Below the pieces are notes generated by a model. That model saw only the letters and a program-made list of their open reading frames with translations. It searched no databases and had not been told where the DNA came from. The position numbers were made by a program, and so were the translations under genes. Positions 8,784 through 16,936 of a stretch of 64,000 nucleotides of DNA are shown here, piece after piece. How positions within the stretch are numbered: position 1 is the first letter of the stretch; every line of letters starts with the position of its first letter. This DNA comes from Acidimicrobiaceae bacterium (lineage in GTDB: Bacteria > Actinomycetota > Acidimicrobiia > Acidimicrobiales > Poriferisodalaceae): positions 21,884 through 85,883 of the forward strand of contig JAPOPC010000081.1 of NCBI GenBank assembly GCA_026713105.1, written 5' to 3'.

Positions 8784-9634
8784 CCGGCGACTTCGGCCAG
8801 CAGGTCGTCGATGACGTGGGCCATCTGGCTGTAATCGGGTCGCTTCATCACGAATGCGTCGGCGCCGAGGTCGTAGGCGCGGGCGCGGTCTTCGGCAGCT
8901 TCGTCGGTGGTGAGCGCAACCATCATGACCTTGTCGAACTCGTCGGCTGCGCGGACCTCGGCGAGCAGGTCGAACCCGCTCACGATCGGCAGTTTGAGGT
9001 CGAACAGCACTAGGTCGATCTCCGACGGACCTATGGCGCGCATGAACGCCAATGCGTTCGCACCGTCGTGGGCAACACGGAGTTGGTTGCGTGTACCTGC
9101 CTCGGCCAGCGCCATGGTGATCACGTCGACGTCGTGCTGGTTTTCTTCGGCCAGCAGCACGTGCACGGTGTCGTCGGGGGTATGGATGACGGGCGGCTCG
9201 AACGTGCCAGCACGATCGACAGTCTGTGTTTCGGCCGTGACGTGCTCGACCGGTACGCCGAAGCGTCGTTGCAGGCGGTGCGGCAGGTCGAGGTGCAGCC
9301 ACCTGCTGGCCCCTGCGGGCAGCGTGCTCAACACGATGAGGTCGGGGCTCAGCCGGTCGATCGCCAAGTTGACTGCCACCACCGGGTGCGCGGGACCCAC
9401 CTCGCCGGTGACCCGGGCGCCGATGTCGTCGAGTGCCTCGAACGCCTGGCTGAGCCGGCGACGTGCGCCGGCAAGCGCCCGAGCAGGATCAGGGCCGTTG
9501 GCGCCCGTCGCAGGCACCACGATGTGGAACCGCGTCTCCGGGTCGACCGCCAAGATGTGCTCCACCCGCTCATGCAGGTGACTGCCGACCAGCGTCTGGT
9601 TCGCCACGATCAAGACATGTCGCATTCCGAGCAC
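8780..9634 (-). CDS. UspA-like domain fused to a C-terminal response-regulator receiver domain
   Basis: A 284-aa soluble protein. Residues about 1-135 have a Rossmann-type layout (RHVLIVANQT, PDLIVLSTLPAGASRW, RRFGVPVEHV) like actinobacterial UspA-type domains. Residues about 157-282 form a receiver domain: acidic pair E163/E164, phospho-acceptor D212 in FDLKLP, T242 and K264 (VMKRP). There is no DNA-binding or enzymatic output after the receiver, as in Rcp1-type regulators, and no histidine kinase gene is adjacent. A nearby internal ATG at residue 4 is an equally good start. The order (nucleotide-binding-like domain first, receiver last) is unusual. Confidence 0.75.
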   Translation of the reverse strand: MLGMRHVLIVANQTLVGSHLHERVEHILAVDPETRFHIVVPATGANGPDPARALAGARRRLSQAFEALDDIGARVTGEVGPAHPVVAVNLAIDRLSPDLIVLSTLPAGASRWLHLDLPHRLQRRFGVPVEHVTAETQTVDRAGTFEPPVIHTPDDTVHVLLAEENQHDVDVITMALAEAGTRNQLRVAHDGANALAFMRAIGPSEIDLVLFDLKLPIVSGFDLLAEVRAADEFDKVMMVALTTDEAAEDRARAYDLGADAFVMKRPDYSQMAHVIDDLLAEVAG

Positions 9635-9707
9635 CTCCGCAGTGAGCGGTCCGTATAGGTGAACTTAGACGCGGCGCTCACGAGCGGGTTGCGCAGAGCA
9701 GCGTCAC

Positions 9708-9845
9708 TTATCGAGCGATTGGCGGTTTCGCTCCCGGCACTCGCTTCAAGCATGCGCGCTCAACCCAGATGTTGCGATTGCCGTAGAACACTAATTTGCA
9801 TTGGTCCAAGGGAACACGCTCTCGGCAGACATAGCACGTGCGCAT
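9708..9845 (-). CDS. 45-aa Cys-rich small protein (putative zinc-binding)
   Basis: A short frame starting at ATG (9845) and ending with TAA. It has C4-x2-C7 at the N-terminus (RTCYVCRERV), then C16 and C32, with a basic tail (KPPIAR). Spacing suggests a compact zinc-binding knuckle, although the second pair is wider than usual. It starts 20 bp after the stop of the CoA-transferase gene on the same strand, with a weak GAGAG 8 nt before the ATG. Codon use is less GC-biased than its neighbours. I do not recognise the family. The Cys pattern is the main support for it being a real gene. Confidence 0.45.
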   Translation of the reverse strand: MRTCYVCRERVPLDQCKLVFYGNRNIWVERACLKRVPGAKPPIAR

Positions 9846-9865
9846 GTTTGGATCTCTCGCCACGG

Positions 9866-11098
9866 TCATCTCTTGCTTTCGTCGGCTTCACGCACCGCAC
9901 CGTCGGCAATGAGGCTGTCGATTTCGTCGTCGGACACGCCCGCGGCAGCCAGCACTTCACGCGTGTCTTCGCCCAATTTCGGCGACGGCCCGCGCGGGCC
10001 GACATCGGCGTTAGCGAACCGCATCGGGATGCCCACGCTGCGGTATTCGCCGATGTCGGGGCTGTCGAGCGTGGGGAACAGGCCCAGTGCCTCGGCCTGG
10101 GGATCGTCGGCTACTTCGTGCAACCCCAGCACCGGGCCCCAGATGATCCCCTCGTCGTCGAAGATCTTGCCCCACTCGTCGCGGGTGCGGTGTGCCAGCG
10201 CCTCGTCGATGCCGGCCACGATCTCGGGCATGTGCGCGAAACGGCCGCGGATGTCGCCGAAACGATCATCTTCCAGCCAGTCGAGACGCTCGATCACCCG
10301 GCACAGCAGCGGCCAGGCGCTGTCTTGGGGCATGTTGAACACCACCCACTTTCCATCGCCGCAGGGGTAGCGGTTGGCGGTGGGGATGATCATGTTCTCG
10401 CGGGCACGCTGGCGCAGCGGCGCCTTGTCCATGGCGGTGATGGCGTAATCGGACGCCTGGGTCCACACCGCTGTCTCGTACAGCGAGGTCTCCACCACCT
10501 GGGCCTCGCCGGTGCGCTCGGCCAGCCGCAGCGCTGCGAGCACGGCGCCCACGAGTGCGAGGCCGGTGGTGTGGTCGCCCTGGGCTGGGCGGGCCATCGG
10601 CACCGCGCCGTCGGGGCCTTCCCGCATGGCGTCGTAGATGCCCGAGCGGCCGAAGAACGCGGTCACGTCGTATCCCGGACGCCACGCCTCAGGGCCCGTG
10701 GTGCCGTAGCCGGTCAGCGTGGCGTGGACGATGCGCGGATTGACCGCCGTCACAGTGTTGGGGTCGAGCGCGAATCGCTCCTGGCGGTGCACGAGCAGGT
10801 TGCACATGAACACGTCGGCGTCCGCGATGAGCCGGTGGACCACCGCTTGGCCCTGTGCGGAGGCCAGATCCACGGCAATCGAGCGCTTGCCCCGGTTGTC
10901 CACGTCGAACTGGAAGTCGTAGTCCTTGATCTCGGGCGGCAGCTTGGCCGGGCGGCTGAAGCCCCGGGCGGGGTCGCCCTCGAGCGGTTCCACCTTGATG
11001 ACATCCGCGCCGAGGTCGGCCAGGATCGCCCCCGCCGACGGCGTGGCCATCCAGCTGTCCACCTCGATCACCTTCACATCGTCCAGCGGAGCTGCCAC
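9866..11098 (-). CDS. CaiB/BaiF family CoA-transferase
   Basis: A 410-aa family III CoA-transferase, moving CoA from an acyl-CoA to a free acid. It opens with the family signature VKVIEVDSWMATPSAGAILADLGADVIKVEP, then GDPARGF, NRGKRSIAVDL, ADVFMCNL and the Gly-rich GYGTTGPEAWRPGYD block. The frame is open to 11365, but the preceding 89 residues are low-complexity and overlap the divergent SDR gene; the GTG at 11098 has GGAGG 4 nt ahead and opens directly before the conserved fold, so it is the start. It is divergent from an SDR across 52 bp. Substrate unknown; the pair could act in one catabolic route. Confidence 0.88.
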   Translation of the reverse strand: MAAPLDDVKVIEVDSWMATPSAGAILADLGADVIKVEPLEGDPARGFSRPAKLPPEIKDYDFQFDVDNRGKRSIAVDLASAQGQAVVHRLIADADVFMCNLLVHRQERFALDPNTVTAVNPRIVHATLTGYGTTGPEAWRPGYDVTAFFGRSGIYDAMREGPDGAVPMARPAQGDHTTGLALVGAVLAALRLAERTGEAQVVETSLYETAVWTQASDYAITAMDKAPLRQRARENMIIPTANRYPCGDGKWVVFNMPQDSAWPLLCRVIERLDWLEDDRFGDIRGRFAHMPEIVAGIDEALAHRTRDEWGKIFDDEGIIWGPVLGLHEVADDPQAEALGLFPTLDSPDIGEYRSVGIPMRFANADVGPRGPSPKLGEDTREVLAAAGVSDDEIDSLIADGAVREADESKR

Positions 11099-11150
11099 GG
11101 AACCTCCAAGCCAGCGTCGAGTCGGAGTCGCGAGATTACGCTGCCCGGCC

Positions 11151-11987
11151 ATGGAACTTGCAGGCAAAGTCGCTGTCGTCACTGGCGGCGCAAGCGGGAT
11201 CGGGGAAGCGCTCGCTGAGCGCTTCACGGCTGAAGGAGCGCGGGCGGTGGTGGTCGTCGACCGAGACGGAGCCGGCGCGCAGGCGGTGGCTGACCGGGTG
11301 GGCGGTACGGCCGTCGGGCTCGACGTCACCGACGAGGAGGCCATCAAGACGGTGGTGGCCGACACGGTGGCTGCTCACGGTGCGCTCGACGTGTTCGTGT
11401 CCAACGCCGGCTACGTGACCCAAGGTGGGCTCGAAGTCGCGAACGACGAGATCCAGCGCATGTGGGAGGTACACGTGATGTCTCACGTGTATGCGGCGCG
11501 TGCCGCGGTTCCGGTCATGGTCGAGGGCGGTGGCGGCTACCTGCTGAACACGGCCTCCGCGGCGGGCCTGCTGACGCAGCTCGGCTCGCTGCAGTACGCG
11601 GTCACCAAGGCCGCAGCGGTGTCGCTGGGGGAGTTCCTGTCGATCACCTATGGCGACAAGGGCATCGTGGTGTCGATGCTGTGCCCGCAGGCCGTTGAGA
11701 CCAACATCTTGGCCAACAGCCCCGACCGCACCGGCAACGGCAACCAGGAACGCGGCACCCCCGGGGCCGCAGCAGGCGACGGCGTCTTGCAGCCCTCGCA
11801 GTTGGCCGACACGGTCATCGAAGCCATGGCCGAAGAGCGCTTCTTGGTGCTGCCCCACCCTGAGGTGCAGACCTACCGCGAGCGCAAGGCGTCGGACATC
11901 GACCGCTGGCTGTCGGGCATGCGCCGCTTCCAGTCGCGCCTGTTCGCCGACTCCGACATCACCCCAGCCGACTGGCTGCTCAGCTGA
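11151..11987 (+). CDS. SDR family NAD(P)-dependent oxidoreductase
   Basis: A 278-aa classical short-chain dehydrogenase/reductase. It shows the nucleotide-binding TGGASGIG (11-18), D60 in the LDVT block, NAG (85-87), catalytic S136, Y149 and K153 (YAVTK). The acidic residue after the second strand (VVVVDRD, D37) suggests NAD+ rather than NADP+. The C-terminal tail (RKASDIDRWLSGMRRF) is longer than minimal and may contact the substrate. The start ATG opens directly at the first strand. Divergent from the CoA-transferase. Likely an alcohol/ketone oxidoreductase; substrate not deducible. Confidence 0.88.
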   Translation: MELAGKVAVVTGGASGIGEALAERFTAEGARAVVVVDRDGAGAQAVADRVGGTAVGLDVTDEEAIKTVVADTVAAHGALDVFVSNAGYVTQGGLEVANDEIQRMWEVHVMSHVYAARAAVPVMVEGGGGYLLNTASAAGLLTQLGSLQYAVTKAAAVSLGEFLSITYGDKGIVVSMLCPQAVETNILANSPDRTGNGNQERGTPGAAAGDGVLQPSQLADTVIEAMAEERFLVLPHPEVQTYRERKASDIDRWLSGMRRFQSRLFADSDITPADWLLS

Positions 11988-12037
11988 CGCTCGTGCTTGG
12001 CGCTGCGGGCGTGCGCCGCTTGCAAACAGCCGCCCTC

Positions 12038-12069
12038 GAAAGTTTCAACTAGCCGAAGCAGAAACTTTC
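12038..12069. terminator. inverted repeat between convergent genes
   Basis: GAAAGTTTC, 14-nt loop, GAAACTTTC: a perfect 9-bp dyad between the SDR and the convergent methyltransferase, touching the stop codon of the latter. It is AT-rich for this genome, and could act as a bidirectional terminator or be a protein-binding site. Confidence 0.4.
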
Positions 12070-12649
12070 AATCAGTCGTACCTCGGCGGGCCACTAGGCG
12101 AGCCTCGTGGCGGTGGCCGAACCAGCCCTCTTCGAAGCTGATCGGCTCGAGCCCATGGCACAGACCGGGTAACTCGCCGCGCTCGACGAGAAATGGGCGG
12201 CCCGGGCGCGCGTTGTACAGCAGGTTGTCGACCGTGGCGATCAGCACCAGCGCGATGCCACCGGGCACGAGCAGGCTGCCCAGAGCGCCGAGCATCGGCC
12301 GGTACAGGAAGTTGGTGCACACCGCTGCGTGCCATCCGCCGTTGCCGCCGAGATCGGCGACCGTCGGCAGCGGCACGGATTCCAGATCGGCCTGCACGGT
12401 TCGCAGTCGCAGGCTGCGCTCGCCGGCGGCGGTGCGGGCGATCTCGAGGGCCCGCTCGGAGACGTCGACGAGGGTTGTGTCGATTCCCTGCGCAGCCAGC
12501 CAGAGCGCCGTGCCGCCTGCGCCGCCGGCGAGATCGACGGCCGTCGGGCAATCGGCGAGCATGTCCGCGCAGCCGGTGACGAATTCCGAGGGCAGCCCAG
12601 GCTCCTCCCACTCGGCGTACTTCGCGTCCCAGCGGTCGGCGGCACTCAC
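12068..12649 (-). CDS. class I SAM-dependent methyltransferase
   Basis: A 193-aa soluble protein with a Rossmann methyltransferase fold: motif I DLAGGAGGTALWL (from residue 39), the acidic end of strand 2 (TTLVDVSERALEIAR), DLES and a post-motif CTNFLYRP region. It resembles small TehB/UbiE-like methyltransferases of actinobacteria; the target is unknown. The GTG start overlaps the stop of the livM-like gene as GTGA, so it is translationally coupled as the last gene of a three-gene operon with two ABC permeases, an odd partnership. Confidence 0.8.
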   Translation of the reverse strand: MSAADRWDAKYAEWEEPGLPSEFVTGCADMLADCPTAVDLAGGAGGTALWLAAQGIDTTLVDVSERALEIARTAAGERSLRLRTVQADLESVPLPTVADLGGNGGWHAAVCTNFLYRPMLGALGSLLVPGGIALVLIATVDNLLYNARPGRPFLVERGELPGLCHGLEPISFEEGWFGHRHEARLVARRGTTD

Positions 12650-13644
12650 GCGTCGTAGGACCTGACTGCGCGCGCACGGCGGCTGCGTGCGTACGCGGCC
12701 ACCAGCAGCAGCGCCGCATAGAGGAAGAATTCGGACTTTACGAAGCCGATCCAACCGCCCTGGGTCACCCAGCCGGGCCGATCGACGAGCCACACCGGCA
12801 GCAGCACGAGTACGGCCGCCGCTGGCACCGTCATGATGAGTCGGCTGCCCCCGATCGCTGTGCTGCCGAAGGCGATCGTGAGAGCGAACAGCTTGATCGA
12901 CAGTTCCTCGGGATACAGCGACTGATCGTTGAAGTTCACCGGCACCAGCATGAGAGCGCCTGCAAGGCCGGCGAGACCGCTGCTGAGGCTCACCCCCGCC
13001 AGGCGCAGTCGGTACACCGAGACGCCGAATGTCGCAGCGGCGGTCGGCTCGTCGCGGGTGGCGACCAGTGCCCGCCCGATCGGTCCGCTGAGCAGGCCGC
13101 GCAGCAGCCAGAAGGCGACCGCCACCCACACCGCCACCACCCAGAACTCCCAGATGTGCTCATCGTTGGGCGCAATGCCCGTCCATGCAGGCGGAATGAA
13201 CTCACTGTCCAGGGTCACCGGCAGCGGGCCGTCGAGCTGGCGCAGCACGATGGGAAATGCCACGGCGGCAGACAAGGTGAGCAACGCCAAATAGGCCTTT
13301 GGCAAGCGCAGTGCGGGGACGCCGAGCAGCGCGCCGACCGCACAGCCCGCCACAAAGCCGGCCAGCGGCATCAGCATCGGCGGCAAGCCGAAGTCGTTGA
13401 CCGCGTGCAGCGCTGCATAGGCGCCGACGCCTGTCAATGCTCCATGGCCGACCGACAGCAGCCCCATCCGGTGCGTCAGCAGCCAGAGCCCGGCGAAGAC
13501 CAGGCAGAACGCTGCGAGCTGCGTGAAGTCGGTGACAAAGGTCGACGACGCCTGCAGCGGCACCACGACGACCAGCGCCGCAATCACGAGGAGCGACGCA
13601 GCCGTCGCCAGAGCGGGCCACGGTGCCGATTCGCGGTCCGTCAC
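12646..13644 (-). CDS. livM: branched-chain amino acid-type ABC transporter permease (LivM)
   Basis: A 332-aa membrane protein with 8-10 transmembrane segments and family blocks HRMGLLSVGHGALTGVGAYAA, RLPKAYLALLTLS and SGPIGRALVATRDEPTAAATFGVSVYRLRL (the EAA-like cytoplasmic loop). GTG start overlaps the LivH stop as GTGA. The same frame stays open through the upstream gene, which makes a misleadingly long ORF. No cognate ATPase or binding protein gene is adjacent, so the transporter is incomplete here. C-terminus is basic and short. Confidence 0.88.
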   Translation of the reverse strand: MTDRESAPWPALATAASLLVIAALVVVVPLQASSTFVTDFTQLAAFCLVFAGLWLLTHRMGLLSVGHGALTGVGAYAALHAVNDFGLPPMLMPLAGFVAGCAVGALLGVPALRLPKAYLALLTLSAAVAFPIVLRQLDGPLPVTLDSEFIPPAWTGIAPNDEHIWEFWVVAVWVAVAFWLLRGLLSGPIGRALVATRDEPTAAATFGVSVYRLRLAGVSLSSGLAGLAGALMLVPVNFNDQSLYPEELSIKLFALTIAFGSTAIGGSRLIMTVPAAAVLVLLPVWLVDRPGWVTQGGWIGFVKSEFFLYAALLLVAAYARSRRARAVRSYDA

Positions 13645-14603
13645 GATCGGATGCCTCCGCGAGCTGCCTTGCCCCTCAGCAACCCCGACGGGCGCACCGA
13701 CAGCACCACTATGAGCACCGCCAGCGCCCACACCAGCGTGACCTGGCTGTCGATGAAGCCGACGTAGCCCGACATCATCGTTTCGGCAAAGGCGAACAGG
13801 TACCCCCCCGCCAGCGCCAGCGCCGGGCTGCGCAGGCCGCCGAGGGTGGCGGCTGCAAGGCCGAAGACCAAGAGGCGTTCCATCATGTCGGGGCGGACGT
13901 TGAATTCGCCCGCGATGAGCCCGCCGGCCAGCCCGCCCAAGGCTGCTGCGACGGCCCATCCGCCCATCACCACCGACTCGACTCTGATGCCCACGAGCGC
14001 AGAGCTGTCTCGATTGGAGGTGATCGCCCGGAACGCGAGGCCCACCTTGGTCGTGCGCTGAATGAGCGCGAGCAGGCCGATGGCGGCCAGCATGGCGAGC
14101 GTCAGCCCGATGGTGTCGAACCACAGCCGCGCCCCGCCGATGATGAACCGGTCGGTGTGCTCTTGGGGGAACGGCGAACCGAGGAACCTCTGGCGGCCGC
14201 CGAAGTGCTTCACGACGAACACGCCGATGAGCAGGTAGAGCCCCAGCGTCGCCCCGATGGTCGGCACCGGGTCGCCGCCCATGGGTCGGATGATCGTGTA
14301 CTCCAGCAGCGCCCCCACGACGGCGGACACGATCACCGCTCCCGCGACCGCAGCCCAGATCGGCCACGGCGTCGCGAACGGCGTCAGCCAGCCCGAGAAG
14401 GCCACCGAGGGGTCTGCACCTGCCGCGAACACCACCGCGATGTAGGCGGACAGCATCGCCATCTGGCCCTGCGCGAGGTTCAGCACCCCCGTCGAGCGGA
14501 ACACCATCGAGATCGCCACCGCCAAGGCCGCATACGCGGAACCGTTGGCGAACGAGTCGAACACCCGCTGCAGGAACAGGGTCACGGCCGCAGATTGTGT
14601 CAC
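13641..14603 (-). CDS. livH: branched-chain amino acid-type ABC transporter permease (LivH)
   Basis: A 320-aa polytopic membrane protein. Family blocks: FANGSAYAALAVAISMVFRSTGVLNLAQGQMAMLSAY near the N-terminus and the cytoplasmic loop TKVGLAFRAITSNRDSSALVGIRVESV. Partner of the downstream LivM-like permease. GTG start; the divergent deaminase gene begins 48 bp away, so the two operons share a very short promoter region. The pairing with a purine/thio-nucleoside salvage operon suggests, only as inference, import of a nucleoside-like or amino-acid compound. Confidence 0.88.
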   Translation of the reverse strand: MTQSAAVTLFLQRVFDSFANGSAYAALAVAISMVFRSTGVLNLAQGQMAMLSAYIAVVFAAGADPSVAFSGWLTPFATPWPIWAAVAGAVIVSAVVGALLEYTIIRPMGGDPVPTIGATLGLYLLIGVFVVKHFGGRQRFLGSPFPQEHTDRFIIGGARLWFDTIGLTLAMLAAIGLLALIQRTTKVGLAFRAITSNRDSSALVGIRVESVVMGGWAVAAALGGLAGGLIAGEFNVRPDMMERLLVFGLAAATLGGLRSPALALAGGYLFAFAETMMSGYVGFIDSQVTLVWALAVLIVVLSVRPSGLLRGKAARGGIRS

Positions 14604-14651
14604 GGGCTGCCGCGTTGACCCCCCGCCGCGCCCCGGTGCGAAGATGAGGCC

Positions 14652-15998
14652 GTGCCGAACGGATCAGATGGCTCTTCGATCGACATTCGCTACCTCGCCG
14701 ATGTCGTGCTGACCTGCGACGAGGACTTCGCGATGATCGAGCGCGGGGCGGTGGACGTGCGAGCGGACGGGCGCATCGCGTGGGTGGGCGCTGCCGCCGA
14801 CGCATCGACGACCGATGCGCCGGTGATCCGCCTGGGCGGCCTGCTGATGCCGGGCTTGATCAATACACATGCGCATACGCCGATGACGCTGGTGCGCGGC
14901 GCGGGCGACGGGTTGCCGCTGATGGCCTGGCTCGAAGAGGTGATGTGGCCCCGCGAAGGTCGCCTGCGTTCCGAAGACGTGTGGTGGGGCATGACGCTGG
15001 GCTCGGTGGAGATGCTGCGCTCGGGAGTGACGACCACCTGCGAGATGTATGCCTTCGAACACGAGGTGATCGACGCGGGCCATCAGGCGGGCATCCGACA
15101 GGTCATGTGTCCGGGGGTGCTGTCGGTGGCGCACTTGGATGGTTCGGGAAGCGTCGCCGATCGCATCGGTGAGATCGCTGCCGTGCACGACGCGGTGAAC
15201 GATCCGTCGGGCCTTGTCACGATCGGGTTTGCGCCGCACTCGGCGTACGACCTCGGCGTGGACGCCTGCGCGGAAATCGCAGCCGCGGCCCGTGAGCACG
15301 ACGCCCTGCTGCACATCCATGTCGCGGAGACCGCCGGTGAAGGCAACGCGCTGGCCAAAAAGCACGGCGGAGCCAGCGTGCCGCGTTTGCTGGCCGATGC
15401 CGACGTGTTCGACGGGCGCGTGCTCGCGGCGCACAGCGTCTGGCTGGACGACGCTGACTTGGACATCTACGCCTCGGCCGGCGTTGCGGTGGCTCACTGC
15501 CCGGTCAGCAACATGAAGCTCGGCTCAGGCGTCGCCAGGGTGCCCGAGATGATCGAGCGCGGCATCACCGTGTCGCTCGCCACCGACGGTCCGGCGTCCA
15601 ACGACGACTTGGACCTGTGGGAGGAGATCAAGATCGCATCGCTGCTGGCGAGAGTGACCGCGCTCGACCCCACGCTGATGAGTGCGCAGCAAGTGATTTC
15701 CATGGCGACGCACGACGGCGCAGAAGCACTGGGCCTGCACACCGGTGTGCTGGAGCCCGGCCGCTGGGCCGACATGATCCGCCTCGACATCGACGATCCG
15801 GCCTTCGTGCCGGTGACTTCGCCCAACGAACTCGTCGCCCATGTGGCGTGGGCGGGCGGCAGCCGTCACGTCACCGATGTGTGGGTGGGCGGTGAGCGAG
15901 TGGTGGCAGATCGGGTGTGCCTCACCGTTGACGAGGCACGGGCTCGCTACGAGGTGCAGCATCGAGCGCAGCGTCTGGCACGGGAGTCGGGAACATGA
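14652..15998 (+). CDS. mtaD: 5'-methylthioadenosine / S-adenosylhomocysteine deaminase
   Basis: A 448-aa amidohydrolase-superfamily enzyme. Metal and catalytic residues are visible: H73 and H75 (NTHAH), H223 (HIHVAE), H261 (LAAHSVWL), H282 (AHCPVSN) and D312 (ATDGPASND). The LVRGAGDGLPLMAWLEE segment and AHCPVSNMKLGSG are typical of MtaD/SAH deaminases, which convert the adenine group to hypoxanthine with release of ammonia. GTG start. Its stop overlaps the next gene's start as ATGA, and that gene is a phosphorylase of the MTAP family, which fits sequential salvage of methylthioadenosine. Confidence 0.9.
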   Translation: MPNGSDGSSIDIRYLADVVLTCDEDFAMIERGAVDVRADGRIAWVGAAADASTTDAPVIRLGGLLMPGLINTHAHTPMTLVRGAGDGLPLMAWLEEVMWPREGRLRSEDVWWGMTLGSVEMLRSGVTTTCEMYAFEHEVIDAGHQAGIRQVMCPGVLSVAHLDGSGSVADRIGEIAAVHDAVNDPSGLVTIGFAPHSAYDLGVDACAEIAAAAREHDALLHIHVAETAGEGNALAKKHGGASVPRLLADADVFDGRVLAAHSVWLDDADLDIYASAGVAVAHCPVSNMKLGSGVARVPEMIERGITVSLATDGPASNDDLDLWEEIKIASLLARVTALDPTLMSAQQVISMATHDGAEALGLHTGVLEPGRWADMIRLDIDDPAFVPVTSPNELVAHVAWAGGSRHVTDVWVGGERVVADRVCLTVDEARARYEVQHRAQRLARESGT

Positions 15999-16771
15999 GC
16001 GACGCAAACGAACACGGCGACGCAGCGGCGACTGCCGAGCGGGCCCCGGTCGGGATCATCGCCGGAACGGGTTTCTACGAGCTGCCCGGCCTGAGCGAGG
16101 CCGAGCACCATGAGGTGCAGACCGACTGGGGCGAGGCCTCCGCGATGACCGGCCGCTGGCACGGGCGGCGGATCGTGTTCGTGCCTCGTCACGGCGGCGA
16201 TCACTCGATCCCGCCGTCGGCCATCAACTACCGGGCGAACATCGCTGCGATGCGCGACCTCGGTGCGACGGCGATCCTGGCGGTGTACGTGGTCGGCTCG
16301 ATGGTGCCTGAACGCCCGACGGGATCGTTCCTGCTGCTCGACGATTACCTGGAATTCACGACCGGCCGGGCGGCGACCTTCTTCGATCAGCCGGGCCACG
16401 TCGTGCACACCGACATGTCCACGCCGTACGACCCGTCGCTGCGGGCAGCGCTGGCCGCAGCAGCACAGGCCGTGGGCATCGACGTGGCGCCCACCGCCAC
16501 CTACGTCTGCACCAACGGACCCCGCTTCGAGACGCCCGCGGAGATCCGCATGTACGCGCAGATGGGCGGCAGCGTCGTCGGCATGACCGGCTACCCCGAG
16601 GTTGCCTTGGCACGAGAGGCCGCCATTCCCTACGCCGGAATAGCTGTGGTAGCGAACATGGCCGCAGGAATGTTCGACGGCGAGATCTCTCACGAAGAAG
16701 TCTCGGCAGCGCTCGAAGCCACCAAGGAGCCGCTGTTCGCCCTGCTGGGCCGCACTGTCTCGATGATCTGA
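15995..16771 (+). CDS. MTAP-family phosphorylase, probably S-methyl-5'-thioinosine phosphorylase
   Basis: A 258-aa nucleoside phosphorylase. Phosphate-binding IIAGTGFYELPG near the N-terminus, RHGGDHSIPPSAINYRAN, and the NGPRFETPAEIRM block are visible. MTA phosphorylases have an Asp-containing DYDCW motif that recognises the adenine amino group; here the corresponding stretch reads NMAAGM, consistent with a 6-oxopurine such as methylthioinosine. Coupling to an MTA deaminase supports the route MTA to methylthioinosine to hypoxanthine plus methylthioribose-1-phosphate. Specificity is inferred from these residues and the neighbour. Confidence 0.82.
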   Translation: MSDANEHGDAAATAERAPVGIIAGTGFYELPGLSEAEHHEVQTDWGEASAMTGRWHGRRIVFVPRHGGDHSIPPSAINYRANIAAMRDLGATAILAVYVVGSMVPERPTGSFLLLDDYLEFTTGRAATFFDQPGHVVHTDMSTPYDPSLRAALAAAAQAVGIDVAPTATYVCTNGPRFETPAEIRMYAQMGGSVVGMTGYPEVALAREAAIPYAGIAVVANMAAGMFDGEISHEEVSAALEATKEPLFALLGRTVSMI

Positions 16772-16936
16772 AAATCATGCGGGCTGCCGAGGTGCGAGGT
16801 GGGATGCTGCCATCCCCTACCCGCAGACTGGCGAGAAATAGAGTCCGGCATGATGCCTGCACTGACGCATTTTGGATCGCTCAGCGGGCTGCACCGACGG
16901 TTTTGGGGCGGCTCTCGCACACCTACGGGGCGGCTG

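Noticed and set aside
9659..11218. 519-codon plus-strand frame starting with a CCDC motif
   Set aside because: Runs antisense to the CoA-transferase; its Cys region is the mirror of the small minus-strand Cys protein.
12646..14805. A single 719-codon open frame on the minus strand
   Set aside because: Its first half is an out-of-frame shadow of the livH gene; only the part from 13644 onward encodes LivM, and that start overlaps the LivH stop.
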